Positions 6,055-14,110 of a DNA stretch of 14,110 nt are shown here, one piece after another. Below the pieces are notes generated by a model, which was not told the DNA's origin, made no database searches, and was given only the letters and a program-made list of their open reading frames with translations. The stretch comes from CAG-238 sp963601575 (GTDB lineage Bacteria; Bacillota; Clostridia; Peptostreptococcales; Anaerovoracaceae): contig CAVCFO010000036.1 in assembly GCA_963601575.1 (NCBI GenBank), forward strand, positions 1 through 14,110. The letters are read 5' to 3'. Numbering within the stretch: the first letter of the stretch is position 1; each line of letters begins with the position of its first letter. Position numbers and translations under genes: made by a program.

Positions 6055-7071
6055 ATGGCTAACAAAAACGAATATGACTATGTTTTCCCGTCGGTTCTGA
6101 TAAGGAGCAAAGAAGTTCACCTGCTGAAAAAGCAAGATCTCGAAAGAATTGCGGAGCAGCCGGGTGTTTCCGAGGCGATAAAGACATTGGCAGAGTTTGG
6201 ATACGGAGACGGAAAGGACAGTAAGGAAAGCGCAGGAAGCGAGTCCTATGAGGAGATCCTTTCCCGGAGCCTGCAGGAAGCTTACGAACTTGTATTTTCA
6301 ATCCTGCCGGAAGAACCGGAGATGAAGCTTTTCCTTTATCCGAACGATTATCATAATGCGAAGGTGCTGCTAAAGGCGGAGGCGCTAAAGACTGATCCTG
6401 CGCCATATATCGCAGAAACCGCATCAATTCCGCCTGAGAAGCTTGCAGAAGCGGTGAGAAAGAGAGATTTTGCAATCCTTTCTTCTTGCATGAAACAGGC
6501 AATCGCTGAGGCGGCGGAGAACTTTGCAAAAACAGGCGATCCCCAGGAAATCGATATCATACTGGACAGAGCCTGCTTTGCGGATATGCTCTCAGAGGCT
6601 GCGAAGCTGGGGAATGAGTTTGTGACAGGATATGTAAAACTTCTGATTGACATACTCAACATGGGAGCATTCATAAGACTTCGCAAAATCGGAAAATCAA
6701 AGAATTTCTTTGGGAAAGTTTTTTTGGGCGGCGGAAATATCGAAGAAGAATTTTTCAAGGCAAACTACGAGGAAGGCTACGGCTCCGTAGCGGAGAAACT
6801 GAGGCACGCCGGATATTATGACGTGTTTGCGGTAGGCGCAGAAGATTCGACCGAAAACGGAAGCTTTGCGACCCTGGAAAAAATCTTCGACAACCTGAAG
6901 ATAGAATTTGCAAAGGAATGCAAGTACAAGTCTTTCGGGCTGGAGACCGTAGCGGCATATCTAATCGCAAAGGAAACGGAAGTAAAGAATCTCAGAATTA
7001 TTCTTGCGGGACTCAGTGCCAAGATGAGCGCGGAGAAGATCGCAGAAAGGTTAAGGGAAACTTATGTATAA
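6055..7071 (+). CDS. ntpC: V-type ATPase subunit C (rotor socket, subunit d-like, NtpC)
   Basis: A 338-residue soluble, mostly helical protein, matching the NtpC/AtpC (eukaryotic subunit d) family in length and in pattern: an N-terminal ANKNEYDYVFPSVLIRSKE-type opening and a C-terminal stretch with FGLETVAAYLIAKETEVKNL, the most conserved part of the family. It forms a funnel-like socket that ties the central shaft (D and F) to the membrane ring. The start is ATG 6055 with AGGGGG at 6041-6046. Its stop overlaps the start of the next gene by 8 nt. Confidence 0.93.
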   Translation: MANKNEYDYVFPSVLIRSKEVHLLKKQDLERIAEQPGVSEAIKTLAEFGYGDGKDSKESAGSESYEEILSRSLQEAYELVFSILPEEPEMKLFLYPNDYHNAKVLLKAEALKTDPAPYIAETASIPPEKLAEAVRKRDFAILSSCMKQAIAEAAENFAKTGDPQEIDIILDRACFADMLSEAAKLGNEFVTGYVKLLIDILNMGAFIRLRKIGKSKNFFGKVFLGGGNIEEEFFKANYEEGYGSVAEKLRHAGYYDVFAVGAEDSTENGSFATLEKIFDNLKIEFAKECKYKSFGLETVAAYLIAKETEVKNLRIILAGLSAKMSAEKIAERLRETYV

Positions 7072-7384
7072 GATTGGCGTAATAGGCGACAGAGCAAGCG
7101 TGCTGGGGTTCCGTGCGGTGGGACTCGAAGTCTTTCCGACGGATGACCCCGATGAGGCGAAGAAAACTCTGAAACACCTTGCAAAAGAAGATTTCGCTAT
7201 CATATATGTTACCGAGCAGCTTTATCAATATATGCTTTCCGAGGTGGATGAATATACAGACCAAAGGACGCCGGCCATAATACCCATTCCGGGTAGCGAT
7301 GGCAGCCTCGGCATAGGAATGACATCGGTGAAAAAGTCGGTGGAAAGAGCTGTTGGAGCGGACATATTATTTGGAGGAAACTAA
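7064..7384 (+). CDS. ntpG: V-type ATPase subunit F (central rotor, NtpG)
   Basis: A 106-residue protein of the subunit F family (NtpG in E. hirae). It has the family pattern: MYKIGVIGDRASVLGFRAVG at the start, a Rossmann-like alternation of strands and helices, the conserved IIYVTEQ strand, and PAIIPIPG near the middle-end. It binds subunit D in the central shaft and is known in the family to modulate ATPase activity. The start ATG at 7064 lies inside the end of ntpC (8-nt overlap), so the two are probably translationally coupled. Confidence 0.94.
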   Translation: MYKIGVIGDRASVLGFRAVGLEVFPTDDPDEAKKTLKHLAKEDFAIIYVTEQLYQYMLSEVDEYTDQRTPAIIPIPGSDGSLGIGMTSVKKSVERAVGADILFGGN

Positions 7385-7385
7385 A

Positions 7386-9191
7386 ATGGCAGAAGGTAAA
7401 GTATTAAAAGTATCCGGACCGCTGGTTGTCGCAACAGGCATGGAACAGGCAAATATGTATGACGTTGTCCATGTTGGAAATCAGGGCCTTATCGGAGAAA
7501 TAATAGAAATGAGAGGGGACAGGGCGTCGATTCAGGTATACGAAGAAACCGCAGGAATCGGGCCGGGAGTTCCGGTAGTAACAACGGGAGCGCCTCTTTC
7601 GGTAGAGCTTGGGCCCGGACTCATCGAAACGATGTACGACGGTATCCAAAGACCCCTCGAAGAAATGGTTAGAGTGGCAGGGCCGAATATAACCCGTGGA
7701 ATAAAAGTCCCGTCACTTAACAGAGAAAAACGCTGGGAATTCAAGCCTCTTGTAAAGGCAGGGGACGAAGTTTCCGGCGGAGACATCATCGGCGAAGTTG
7801 AAGAAACGGTACTGGTAACTCAGCGCATCATGGTTCCGGTGGGAGTAACAGGCATCGTTGATTCCATCGAATCCGGAAGCTATACCGTTGACCAGACCAT
7901 ATGCAAAATCAAGCTGACGGAGGATTATGGCGAGGAAAATCTCAAAAAAGGCGATATCAAGCCTCTTTGTATGATGCAAAAATGGCCGGTAAGACGAGGC
8001 CGCCCGTACAAAGAAAAATTGGTGCCTGAGATGCCACTCATCACCGGTCAGCGTGTAATCGACACGATGTTCCCTATCGCAAAGGGCGGAGTTGCAGCGG
8101 TTCCGGGGCCTTTCGGTTCCGGCAAGACCGTCGTTCAGCACCAGCTAGCAAAATGGGCGGACGCGGATATCGTAGTCTATATCGGCTGCGGCGAGCGTGG
8201 GAACGAAATGACAGATGTACTCATGGAATTCCCTGAGCTGAAAGACCCGCGTTCCGGCGAATCGCTGATGAAGCGGACGGTGCTTATTGCAAACACTTCC
8301 GACATGCCGGTAGCGGCTCGTGAAGCATCTATATATACAGGAATCACCATCGCGGAATATTTCAGAGATATGGGATATTCGGTAGCGCTGATGGCAGACT
8401 CCACATCAAGATGGGCGGAGGCTCTCCGCGAAATGTCCGGACGTCTGGAAGAAATGCCCGGCGAGGAAGGCTACCCTGCTTATCTTGCCTCAAGACTTGC
8501 GCAGTTCTACGAAAGAGCCGGCAGGACGGTTTCTCTCGGAAAGGACGGGCGTATCGGAGCGCTTTCTGCTATCGGAGCGGTATCTCCTCCGGGCGGCGAC
8601 ATTTCGGAGCCGGTTTCCCAGGCGACCCTTCGTATCGTAAAGGTATTCTGGTGCCTTGACTCGGCGCTGGCTTATGCAAGACACTTCCCGGCAATCAACT
8701 GGCTTCAGTCCTATTCCCTCTATGTGGAAAGACTGGAAAAGTGGTATGCTGAGAATGTTGACAAGGAATTTCCTGAGATGAGAGCCCAGACTCTTGCGCT
8801 TTTGCAGCAGGAGGCAGAGCTTAACGAAATCGTCCAGCTGGTAGGCGTTGACTCCCTTTCGGCAGAGGACAGAATGAAGCTTGAGGTCTGCAAGTCGATT
8901 CGCGAGGACTATTTGCACCAAAACGCTTTCCACGATGTAGACACATATTCTTCCCTCAACAAGCAGTTCAAGATGCTGAAACTGATCCTCAGCTTCTACA
9001 AAGAGGGGCTTGAGGGCATCGCTAAGGGCGCTTCCTTTGCAAAGGTTGCGGCTATTCCGCAGCGCGAAGAAATCGGACGATTCAAATATGTTGAGGAAGA
9101 TCAGATCGACGAAAAATACGAAAAACTTATGAATGATATACGCGCCGAAATTAACGCGCTGGTAAAAGAGGAGGCGGAAGCGGATGATTAG
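7386..9191 (+). CDS. ntpA: V-type ATPase catalytic subunit A (NtpA)
   Basis: A 601-residue catalytic subunit. The start is ATG 7386 with GGAGG at 7373-7377, 8 nt upstream; the frame is open to a TTG at 7353, but that extension does not match the family start. The P-loop is GPFGSGKT (241-248; K247, T248). The catalytic glutamate is E270 in GERGNE, 23 residues after K247 exactly as in E. hirae NtpA (K238, E261). DSTSRWAEALREMSGRLEE and SPPGGD are typical. The non-homologous region of A subunits is present between the N-terminal barrel and the P-loop. No intein interrupts it, although inteins occur in some A subunits. It hydrolyses or makes ATP at the A-B interface. It overlaps ntpB by 8 nt. Confidence 0.98.
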   Translation: MAEGKVLKVSGPLVVATGMEQANMYDVVHVGNQGLIGEIIEMRGDRASIQVYEETAGIGPGVPVVTTGAPLSVELGPGLIETMYDGIQRPLEEMVRVAGPNITRGIKVPSLNREKRWEFKPLVKAGDEVSGGDIIGEVEETVLVTQRIMVPVGVTGIVDSIESGSYTVDQTICKIKLTEDYGEENLKKGDIKPLCMMQKWPVRRGRPYKEKLVPEMPLITGQRVIDTMFPIAKGGVAAVPGPFGSGKTVVQHQLAKWADADIVVYIGCGERGNEMTDVLMEFPELKDPRSGESLMKRTVLIANTSDMPVAAREASIYTGITIAEYFRDMGYSVALMADSTSRWAEALREMSGRLEEMPGEEGYPAYLASRLAQFYERAGRTVSLGKDGRIGALSAIGAVSPPGGDISEPVSQATLRIVKVFWCLDSALAYARHFPAINWLQSYSLYVERLEKWYAENVDKEFPEMRAQTLALLQQEAELNEIVQLVGVDSLSAEDRMKLEVCKSIREDYLHQNAFHDVDTYSSLNKQFKMLKLILSFYKEGLEGIAKGASFAKVAAIPQREEIGRFKYVEEDQIDEKYEKLMNDIRAEINALVKEEAEADD

Positions 9192-10551
9192 AGAATATAA
9201 GACAATCAGTGAAGTTGTAGGGCCTCTGATGCTGGTAAAAGACGTAGACGATGTTACCTACGACGAACTTGGCGAAATCCTGCTTCCGAGCGGGGAGAAA
9301 AGGCTTTGCAAGGTGCTGGAAGTAAACGGACACAATGCGCTGGTTCAGCTTTTCGAGGCTTCTCAGGGCATCAACCTGAAACAAAGCACGGTAAGATTCC
9401 TGGGTCACGGCACCCAGCTTGCGGTTTCCCCGGATATGCTGGGGAGAGTTTTCGACGGAATGGGAAGACCGAAGGACGGCGGACCTGAGATTATTGCAGA
9501 CAAAATGCTTGATATAAACGGACTTCCGATGAATCCGGCGGCTCGTGACTATCCTGCGGAGTTCATACAGACAGGAGTTTCGGCCATCGACGGACTGAAT
9601 ACACTGGTTCGTGGACAGAAGCTGCCTATTTTCTCGGGTGCAGGACTTCCTCACTCGAATCTGGCGGCGCAGATTGCCCGTCAGGCAAAGGTAATAGGCG
9701 ACGACGCAGGGAATTTCGCCGTTGTATTTGCGGCTATCGGTATCACCTACGAAGAAGCGGATTTCTTCGCCTCTGACTTCAGAAGAACCGGAGCCATTGA
9801 CAGAACCGTAATGTTTATGAACCTTGCAAACGACCCGGCGGTCGAGCGTATCGCCACGCCGCGTATGGCGCTGACTGCTGCCGAGTATCTTGCATTTGAT
9901 ATGGGAATGCACGTGCTGGTAATCATGACGGATATCACAAACTATGCGGAGGCCTTGCGTGAGGTTTCGGCAGCCAGAAAGGAAGTTCCGGGCCGCAGAG
10001 GATATCCGGGCTATCTCTATACAGACCTTGCGACGCTATATGAGCGTGCAGGAAGAAAGAAGGGCTCGGCAGGCTCAATCACCATGATTCCGATTCTGAC
10101 CATGCCGGAAAATGACAAAACTCACCCGATTCCGGACCTTACCGGATACATCACAGAAGGGCAGATCATCCTTTCAAACGACCTGTTCCGCAAGGGCATC
10201 AAACCGCCAATCGACGTTCTTCCGTCCCTTTCCAGACTCAAGGATAAGGGTATCGGCAAGGGCAAAACCCGTGAGGATCACGCAGATACTATGAACCAGC
10301 TTTTCGCAGCCTACGCAAAGGGCAAGGAAAACCTTGAACTGGTGGCTATCCTCGGAGAAGCGGCTTTGTCGGAGGTTGACCTGATGTATGCGAAGTTCTC
10401 ACAGGAGTTTGAGAAACGCTATGTTTCGCAAGGCTACGACACCGATAGAAGCATCGAAGAAACCCTTAACCTCGGCTGGGAACTCCTGCGCCTGCTTCCG
10501 AAGAGCGAGCTTAAGCGTATCAAGGACGAATATATAGAGAAGTATCTGTAA
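9184..10551 (+). CDS. ntpB: V-type ATPase non-catalytic subunit B (NtpB)
   Basis: A 455-residue protein, the usual length for subunit B. The P-loop position is replaced by SGAGLPHS (151-158), the mark of the non-catalytic subunit. R351 in LPSLSRLKD fits the arginine finger (R350 in E. hirae NtpB), which reaches into the catalytic site of the neighbouring A subunit. The C-terminal helical domain follows from about 365. The start is ATG 9184, overlapping the end of ntpA (ATGATTAG), so translation is probably coupled and A and B are made in equal amounts. Confidence 0.97.
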   Translation: MIREYKTISEVVGPLMLVKDVDDVTYDELGEILLPSGEKRLCKVLEVNGHNALVQLFEASQGINLKQSTVRFLGHGTQLAVSPDMLGRVFDGMGRPKDGGPEIIADKMLDINGLPMNPAARDYPAEFIQTGVSAIDGLNTLVRGQKLPIFSGAGLPHSNLAAQIARQAKVIGDDAGNFAVVFAAIGITYEEADFFASDFRRTGAIDRTVMFMNLANDPAVERIATPRMALTAAEYLAFDMGMHVLVIMTDITNYAEALREVSAARKEVPGRRGYPGYLYTDLATLYERAGRKKGSAGSITMIPILTMPENDKTHPIPDLTGYITEGQIILSNDLFRKGIKPPIDVLPSLSRLKDKGIGKGKTREDHADTMNQLFAAYAKGKENLELVAILGEAALSEVDLMYAKFSQEFEKRYVSQGYDTDRSIEETLNLGWELLRLLPKSELKRIKDEYIEKYL

Positions 10552-10572
10552 TGCAAGGAAGGAGGCTCCAAA

Positions 10573-11301
10573 GTGGAACGACTCAATGTGAATCCTACCC
10601 GCATGATGCTGACCACGCTGAAAAAGCGTCACGCCACCTCGGTGCGGGGGCACAAGCTCTTGAAGGATAAGAGAGACGAGCTTATGAAAGGTTTCCTTGA
10701 ACTTGCGCGTGAGAACAAAGAACTTCGCGACCGTGTGGAAGAAAAGCTTGCGGATGTTTATGCGTCCTTTGGAATTGCTCAGGCTGTTATGAGCCGGCAG
10801 GGGCTGGAGGAGGCTTTGATGTATCCGAAACAGGGCGTAAAGCTTGAGGTTTCGGGCAAAAATGTAATGAGCGTCGATGTTCCGGTCTTCGAATTTACAA
10901 CGACTGCTGAGGATGCGGCAAATATCTATCCTTATGGCTACGCAAACACCTCCGGAGAATTGGACTCGGCTATTGCAAGCCTTGCGGAGATTTTCCCGCT
11001 GATGCTGGAACTTGCGGCAAAGGAGAAAGAAGCCCAGATGCTTGCCGCCGAGCTTGAACGCACCAGGCGCCGGGTAAACGCTCTGGAATATGTAAAGATT
11101 CCGCAGCTTGAAATGACCATAAAATATATCAGGATGCGGCTTGACGAAAACGAGCGTGGTAACCAGACCAGGCTCATGAAGGTCAAGGACATGGTGCTAA
11201 AAGAAGCGATTCAGGAAAAGCACGATGCCGACGAAGAAGCCTACAATGCGGCTATCAAGCACGCGGTGAAGCATTCAAGAAAACCGATAAATATATACTA
11301 G
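10573..11301 (+). CDS. ntpD: V-type ATPase subunit D (central rotor shaft, NtpD)
   Basis: A 242-residue protein with the shaft pattern of subunit D: long N- and C-terminal helices that pair into an antiparallel coiled coil, and a shorter middle region. The N-terminal NPTRMMLTTLKKRHATSVRG and the C-terminal RRRVNALEYVKIPQLEMTIK are the best conserved family segments. It sits in the AB hexamer with subunit F on its lower part. The start is a GTG at 10573, supported by GGAAGGAGG at 10557-10565, 7 nt upstream. It is the last gene of the operon and is followed 22 nt later by a strong terminator. No further ntp gene such as the K+ transporter ntpJ follows. Confidence 0.95.
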   Translation: MERLNVNPTRMMLTTLKKRHATSVRGHKLLKDKRDELMKGFLELARENKELRDRVEEKLADVYASFGIAQAVMSRQGLEEALMYPKQGVKLEVSGKNVMSVDVPVFEFTTTAEDAANIYPYGYANTSGELDSAIASLAEIFPLMLELAAKEKEAQMLAAELERTRRRVNALEYVKIPQLEMTIKYIRMRLDENERGNQTRLMKVKDMVLKEAIQEKHDADEEAYNAAIKHAVKHSRKPINIY

Positions 11302-11323
11302 AAAATTATATAAGATACAAGCG

Positions 11324-11369
11324 ATTGCCCGCCACGGATATTTCTCCGCAGCGGGCAATTTTCTTTTCC
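11324..11369 (+). terminator. Rho-independent terminator of the V-ATPase operon
   Basis: ATTGCCCGC (11324-11332) pairs with GCGGGCAAT (11351-11359). A smaller inner CGG/CCG pairing lies in the 18-nt interval, and a T-rich tail (TTTTCTTTTCC) follows. It stands 22 nt after the ntpD stop and defines the operon end. Confidence 0.88.
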
Positions 11370-11398
11370 TTTTATTTTCGGCGGCTTTGTGTTACAAT
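11370..11398 (+). promoter_or_regulatory. Possible promoter of the thiamine pyrophosphokinase gene
   Basis: The -10-like TACAAT is at 11393-11398. Seventeen nt upstream is only a poor -35 (TTTATT, 11370-11375), overlapping the tail of the operon terminator. A separate promoter is expected after such a strong terminator, but the match is weak. No TPP-riboswitch motifs were seen in this gap. Confidence 0.35.
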
Positions 11399-11421
11399 TT
11401 TGGATAAAGAGGTGAGATGCC

Positions 11422-12060
11422 ATGGGAAGATGCGTTATTATAGGCGCTGCGGAAATCAAAAATTATGCGAGGGCAAAGGAATATCTCGCAAAAGACGACT
11501 TTTTTATTTTTTGCGACGGAGGGCTTGTCCATGCCGAAAATCTGGGCGCAAAACCGGATCTTATTATCGGTGATTTTGACTCCTATCCAAAGGAAAAAGC
11601 ATTGGCGGAGAATAAGGGAAATGCCGAAATTATAGTGCTCCCTCGCGAAAAAGACGATACGGACACGGTCTTCGCGGCAAAAGAAGGGCTAGCGCGCGGC
11701 TTCTCGGAATTTTTGCTGCTGGGCGCCATCGGGCAAAGGTTTGACCACAGCCTTGCGAATGTGTCCATTCTCCTGATGCTTGATGGGGCGGGTAAAAGCG
11801 CCTCGATACTGGACGATTATTCGCAGATGTGCATCGCAGGGAAAGAGACTGTATATATAGACGAGAAGTTTTCGTACTTTTCACTTTTGAATATTTCGGG
11901 GAAGGCGGAGGGTATAACCATACGGAATGCGAAATATCCGCTGGAAAATGCGAAGGTCGAGTGTGAGTATCAGTACGGGGTCAGTAACGAGGTGATTTCG
12001 GGCGGGCGGGCTGAGGTCAGCGTGGCCGAGGGGAAGCTCCTCCTTATAAAGGTCTTTTAG
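11422..12060 (+). CDS. thiN: Thiamine pyrophosphokinase (thiamine diphosphokinase)
   Basis: A 212-residue protein, the usual length for TPK/ThiN. It transfers pyrophosphate from ATP to thiamine, giving thiamine diphosphate in the cytosol; in fermentative Firmicutes it often serves salvaged thiamine. Motifs in order: CDGG (31-34), GDFDS (50-54), LPREKDDTDT (73-82) with the metal-binding acidic cluster, GAIGQRFDHSLAN (101-113), and GVSNE (186-190) in the C-terminal thiamine-binding beta domain. All key motifs are intact. The start is ATG 11422 with AAGAGGTGA at 11407-11415. The gene stands after the ATPase operon terminator and 101 nt before the methyltransferase gene, with which it may be co-transcribed. 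The context says nothing about thiamine supply; no transporter is nearby. Confidence 0.95.
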   Translation: MGRCVIIGAAEIKNYARAKEYLAKDDFFIFCDGGLVHAENLGAKPDLIIGDFDSYPKEKALAENKGNAEIIVLPREKDDTDTVFAAKEGLARGFSEFLLLGAIGQRFDHSLANVSILLMLDGAGKSASILDDYSQMCIAGKETVYIDEKFSYFSLLNISGKAEGITIRNAKYPLENAKVECEYQYGVSNEVISGGRAEVSVAEGKLLLIKVF

Positions 12061-12161
12061 AAGAGAACTGGCGAAGAGGGGAATAAAAAACGGCCCCAAA
12101 ATAGAAAAAACGGTCGAGAAGCCTGCAAGAAGCAAAAACGGGAAGGAAATAGACAAATATA

Positions 12162-13709
12162 ATGGAAAAAGGACAAATTGTTGAACTTAAAATAGAAGAT
12201 ATGAGCGCAGAGGGAAGCGGAATAGGCAAAATCTACGACGGCGAGAGGGGATTTGCGGTTTTCGTAAAGGGCGCATCTATTGGCGACCTTGTGCGGGCAG
12301 AACTTACAAAGGTCAAGAAAAATTACGCCTTTGCTCGCGTCACCGAGGTTCTGGAGCTTTCTCCAGATAGGCAGGAAAGCTTCTGCGAGTATAGCGGGCT
12401 CTGCGGAGGATGCGTTTATTCTGAGATAAGCTATGAGGCGCAGCTTGCCCTGAAAGAAAATCAGGTTCGGGAAAAGCTCACGCGGCTTGGGGGCTTGCAA
12501 GATCCTGTGATTATGCCGATTATGGGCATGACAGAGGGAAAATCTATCTGCAGTCCATTCCGATATCGGAACAAGGCGAGCATGCCTGTAAGCACCGGAG
12601 GGCTCATTACGGAAAAGGGCGGAATTGTAAAGCCTGTACATGAGCCGAGAATCGGATTTTATCGCCCGAAAAGCCACGAAGTCGTAAACTGCGAGGATTG
12701 CCTGCTCCAGTCTGAACCTGCCATGGCGGCGGCAAAAGCGCTCAGAAGATTTATGGAGGAGGATCATATAACATCCTATGACCCACGCTGGGACAAGGGG
12801 CTTATGCGGCATTTGATCGTCCGCACGGCGGCGGGAACCGGTGAGGTCATGGTAATTCTGGTGATAAACGGCAAGGCAATTCCCAATGCCAAGAAGCTGG
12901 TTACGATGCTGGACGAGGCAATTTACAATGTGCCTGTGTATGAGGATGGACCTCTTGCAGGAGTTGAATTTAATCTTGAAAGCGTCGTTGTGAATATAAA
13001 CAAATCGAAAAATCTTGAGGGCAAGATCCTCGGCGAGGAATGTATTACCATTGCGGGAAAGCCAACTATTATAGAAGAAGTGGGCGGACTTTGCTTTGAG
13101 ATTTCGCCCCTATCGTTTTATCAGGTGAACCGTGAGCAGATGATAAGGCTCTACGACAAGGCTTTGGAATACGCATCGCTAAAAGGCGACGAAACTGTGC
13201 TTGACCTTTACTCAGGAGTGGGAACGATCGGGCTGTTTGCGGCGGCTGAGATGAATAGGAAGGCAGCGGATGCGATAGAGGCGGGAAAGCCAATCAAGCC
13301 GGGCAGAGTTATCGGCATAGAATCCGTTAAGGGGGCGGTCATCGACGCCAACCGAAATGCGACGATAAATGGCATCGTAAATGCACGATATGTCCTTGGC
13401 AAGGCAGAAGAAGAACTCCCGAAGATGGTTGACCCGAAGTCAGAACTGAAGGACAAATCCCTTCGCGTGACACATGCGGATGTTGTCATTCTCGATCCGC
13501 CGAGGGCAGGCTGCGAGAAACCGCTGCTGGAAGCGGTGATAAAAGCAGAGCCTTCACGAATTGTATATGTCTCCTGCGATCCGGCAACCCTGGCGCGTGA
13601 CATCAAGTATCTCACCGAGGGCGGCTACGAATTTTGCGAGGCGACCCCCTGCGACATGTTCCCCTGGACCGGCTCTGTAGAGACGGTTGCCCTTCTTTCC
13701 AAGGAATAA
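12162..13709 (+). CDS. rlmD: RNA m5U methyltransferase, TrmA/RlmD (RumA) family
   Basis: A 515-residue SAM-dependent enzyme that makes 5-methyluridine, most likely in 23S rRNA. Domains: an N-terminal TRAM RNA-binding domain (about 1-64), then a [4Fe-4S] cluster signature with C75, C81, C84 and probably C177, then the methyltransferase domain. SAM motif LDLYSGVGTIG (347-357); DPPRAG (445-450); nucleophile C472 in SCDP; general base E507 in GSVET. All key residues are present. The usual 455-465 residues are exceeded by two extra stretches, about 363-380 and 424-437, in the methyltransferase domain. Whether it is RlmD, RlmC or the dual RlmCD (YefA of Bacillus) cannot be told from sequence alone. 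The start is an ATG with a distant GGAAGGA (12141-12147). No terminator was found after it; its 3' end overlaps the opposite-strand GNAT frame. Confidence 0.92.
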   Translation: MEKGQIVELKIEDMSAEGSGIGKIYDGERGFAVFVKGASIGDLVRAELTKVKKNYAFARVTEVLELSPDRQESFCEYSGLCGGCVYSEISYEAQLALKENQVREKLTRLGGLQDPVIMPIMGMTEGKSICSPFRYRNKASMPVSTGGLITEKGGIVKPVHEPRIGFYRPKSHEVVNCEDCLLQSEPAMAAAKALRRFMEEDHITSYDPRWDKGLMRHLIVRTAAGTGEVMVILVINGKAIPNAKKLVTMLDEAIYNVPVYEDGPLAGVEFNLESVVVNINKSKNLEGKILGEECITIAGKPTIIEEVGGLCFEISPLSFYQVNREQMIRLYDKALEYASLKGDETVLDLYSGVGTIGLFAAAEMNRKAADAIEAGKPIKPGRVIGIESVKGAVIDANRNATINGIVNARYVLGKAEEELPKMVDPKSELKDKSLRVTHADVVILDPPRAGCEKPLLEAVIKAEPSRIVYVSCDPATLARDIKYLTEGGYEFCEATPCDMFPWTGSVETVALLSKE

Positions 13710-14110
13710 ATCGACTCAAAAAAGGTGCGTGTGGGGTTCTCATCTGCTTGCCGCTCAGCGCCGTGGAGCACGCCATCAGATAATAATCATTCTGATTGAA
13801 CTGAAATGCACCCGTATTGGTCATAGGGACTTTTCTGGTATGTGCCGCATAGGAACGGTGGTTGATCTGGTTGATAAAAGTCGCCATGATGGGGTAGCGG
13901 TCTTTCATGCTTGCAAGAGAAGCATAAAACACTTTCTCAAACAACCCGGTGCCGCGAACGGATCTGTCGATGCAGACCGGGCCGTATTGATAGCTGTTTT
14001 GGGTGGTCAGCGTTTGCCCCTCAAAGCTGAAATTCGGAAGCTGTTCGATCATGTAGGCGAAGAACGGCCATTCTGACCAAAACTCCCATGATCCCGCCAT
14101 GGCGAACGCC
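13612..14110 (-). CDS. GNAT-family N-acetyltransferase, C-terminal part (5' end outside the window; 3' end odd)
   Basis: The minus-strand frame is open from the right edge to a TGA at 13612-13614, so the N-terminus is missing. Visible are YGPVCIDRSVRGTGLFEKVF, which is the GNAT acetyl-CoA-binding strand, loop and helix, then INQINHRSYAAHTR, which fits the next strand/helix (asparagine followed by 'R-S-x-x-A-H'), and QFNQNDYYLMAC as the last strand. GNAT enzymes move an acetyl group from acetyl-CoA to an amine; the substrate is unknown. Conserved sequence ends near 13765. The remaining 50 or so residues are Arg/Ser/Pro-rich, do not look like the family, and run 98 nt antisense into the methyltransferase gene. 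Skipping one base near 13767 would give MACPRR and a stop at 13755-13757, so a frameshift or lost stop is likely. The gene may be functional with a tail, or a recent pseudogene. Confidence 0.7.
   Translation of the reverse strand, partial: AFAMAGSWEFWSEWPFFAYMIEQLPNFSFEGQTLTTQNSYQYGPVCIDRSVRGTGLFEKVFYASLASMKDRYPIMATFINQINHRSYAAHTRKVPMTNTGAFQFNQNDYYLMACSTALSGKQMRTPHAPFLSRFIPWKEGQPSLQSRSRGTCRRGSPRKIRSRPR

Noticed and set aside
7386..9191. Possible intein in subunit A
   Set aside because: The sequence runs straight through the P-loop and the length of 601 residues is normal.
11370..11421. TPP riboswitch before thiN
   Set aside because: The gap after the terminator is too short and lacks the conserved CTGAGA-type and ACCTGA-type elements.
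13687..14076. 129-codon plus-strand frame after rlmD
   Set aside because: It is antisense to the GNAT gene, whose conserved motifs are on the minus strand, and it starts inside rlmD without a ribosome binding site.

Overview
The window looks like a chromosomal piece of a strictly fermentative Bacillota (Clostridia) anaerobe. The grounds are a complete V/A-type ATPase operon in the Enterococcus-like order, strong AGGAGG-type ribosome binding sites, U-tract terminators, and a Clostridia-style surface-protein tail at the left edge. A Mogibacterium/Anaerovoracaceae-like host is my best guess, from the general look of the proteins only; no 16S or other marker is present.

Layout. 1-152 is the C-terminal end of a probable Ig/fibronectin-like surface protein. 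153-2535 is an accessory, repeat-rich stretch. It holds two direct copies of a ~170-300 bp intergenic repeat (about 221-525 and 2157-2396), each ending in the same rho-independent hairpin. They flank one minus-strand gene for a AAA_14/DUF4143 ATPase (653-1993), whose promoter overlaps a three-unit 33-bp direct repeat. 2536-11301 is one tightly packed plus-strand operon of nine V-type ATPase subunits in the order H(NtpF)-I-K-E-C-F(NtpG)-A-B-D, closed by a strong terminator at 11324-11369. 11422-12060 is thiamine pyrophosphokinase and 12162-13709 a TrmA/RlmD-family RNA m5U methyltransferase. 13612-14110 on the minus strand is the C-terminal part of a GNAT acetyltransferase that reads into the 3' end of the methyltransferase gene.

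How the genes work together. A and B form the catalytic hexamer and D and F the central rotor. C connects the shaft to the K ring, I is the membrane stator with the essential arginine (R576), and E and H form the peripheral stalks. All ring residues known to bind Na+ in Enterococcus hirae NtpK are present (L57, T60, Q61, Q112, E141), so the complex probably moves Na+. No subunit seems to be missing. The two genes after the operon are housekeeping genes with no obvious link to it.

Assessment. Most of the window is conventional. The parts worth a second look are the repeat-flanked DUF4143 ATPase with its phased promoter repeats, and the odd 3' end of the GNAT gene. I did not find a convincing new multi-gene system.
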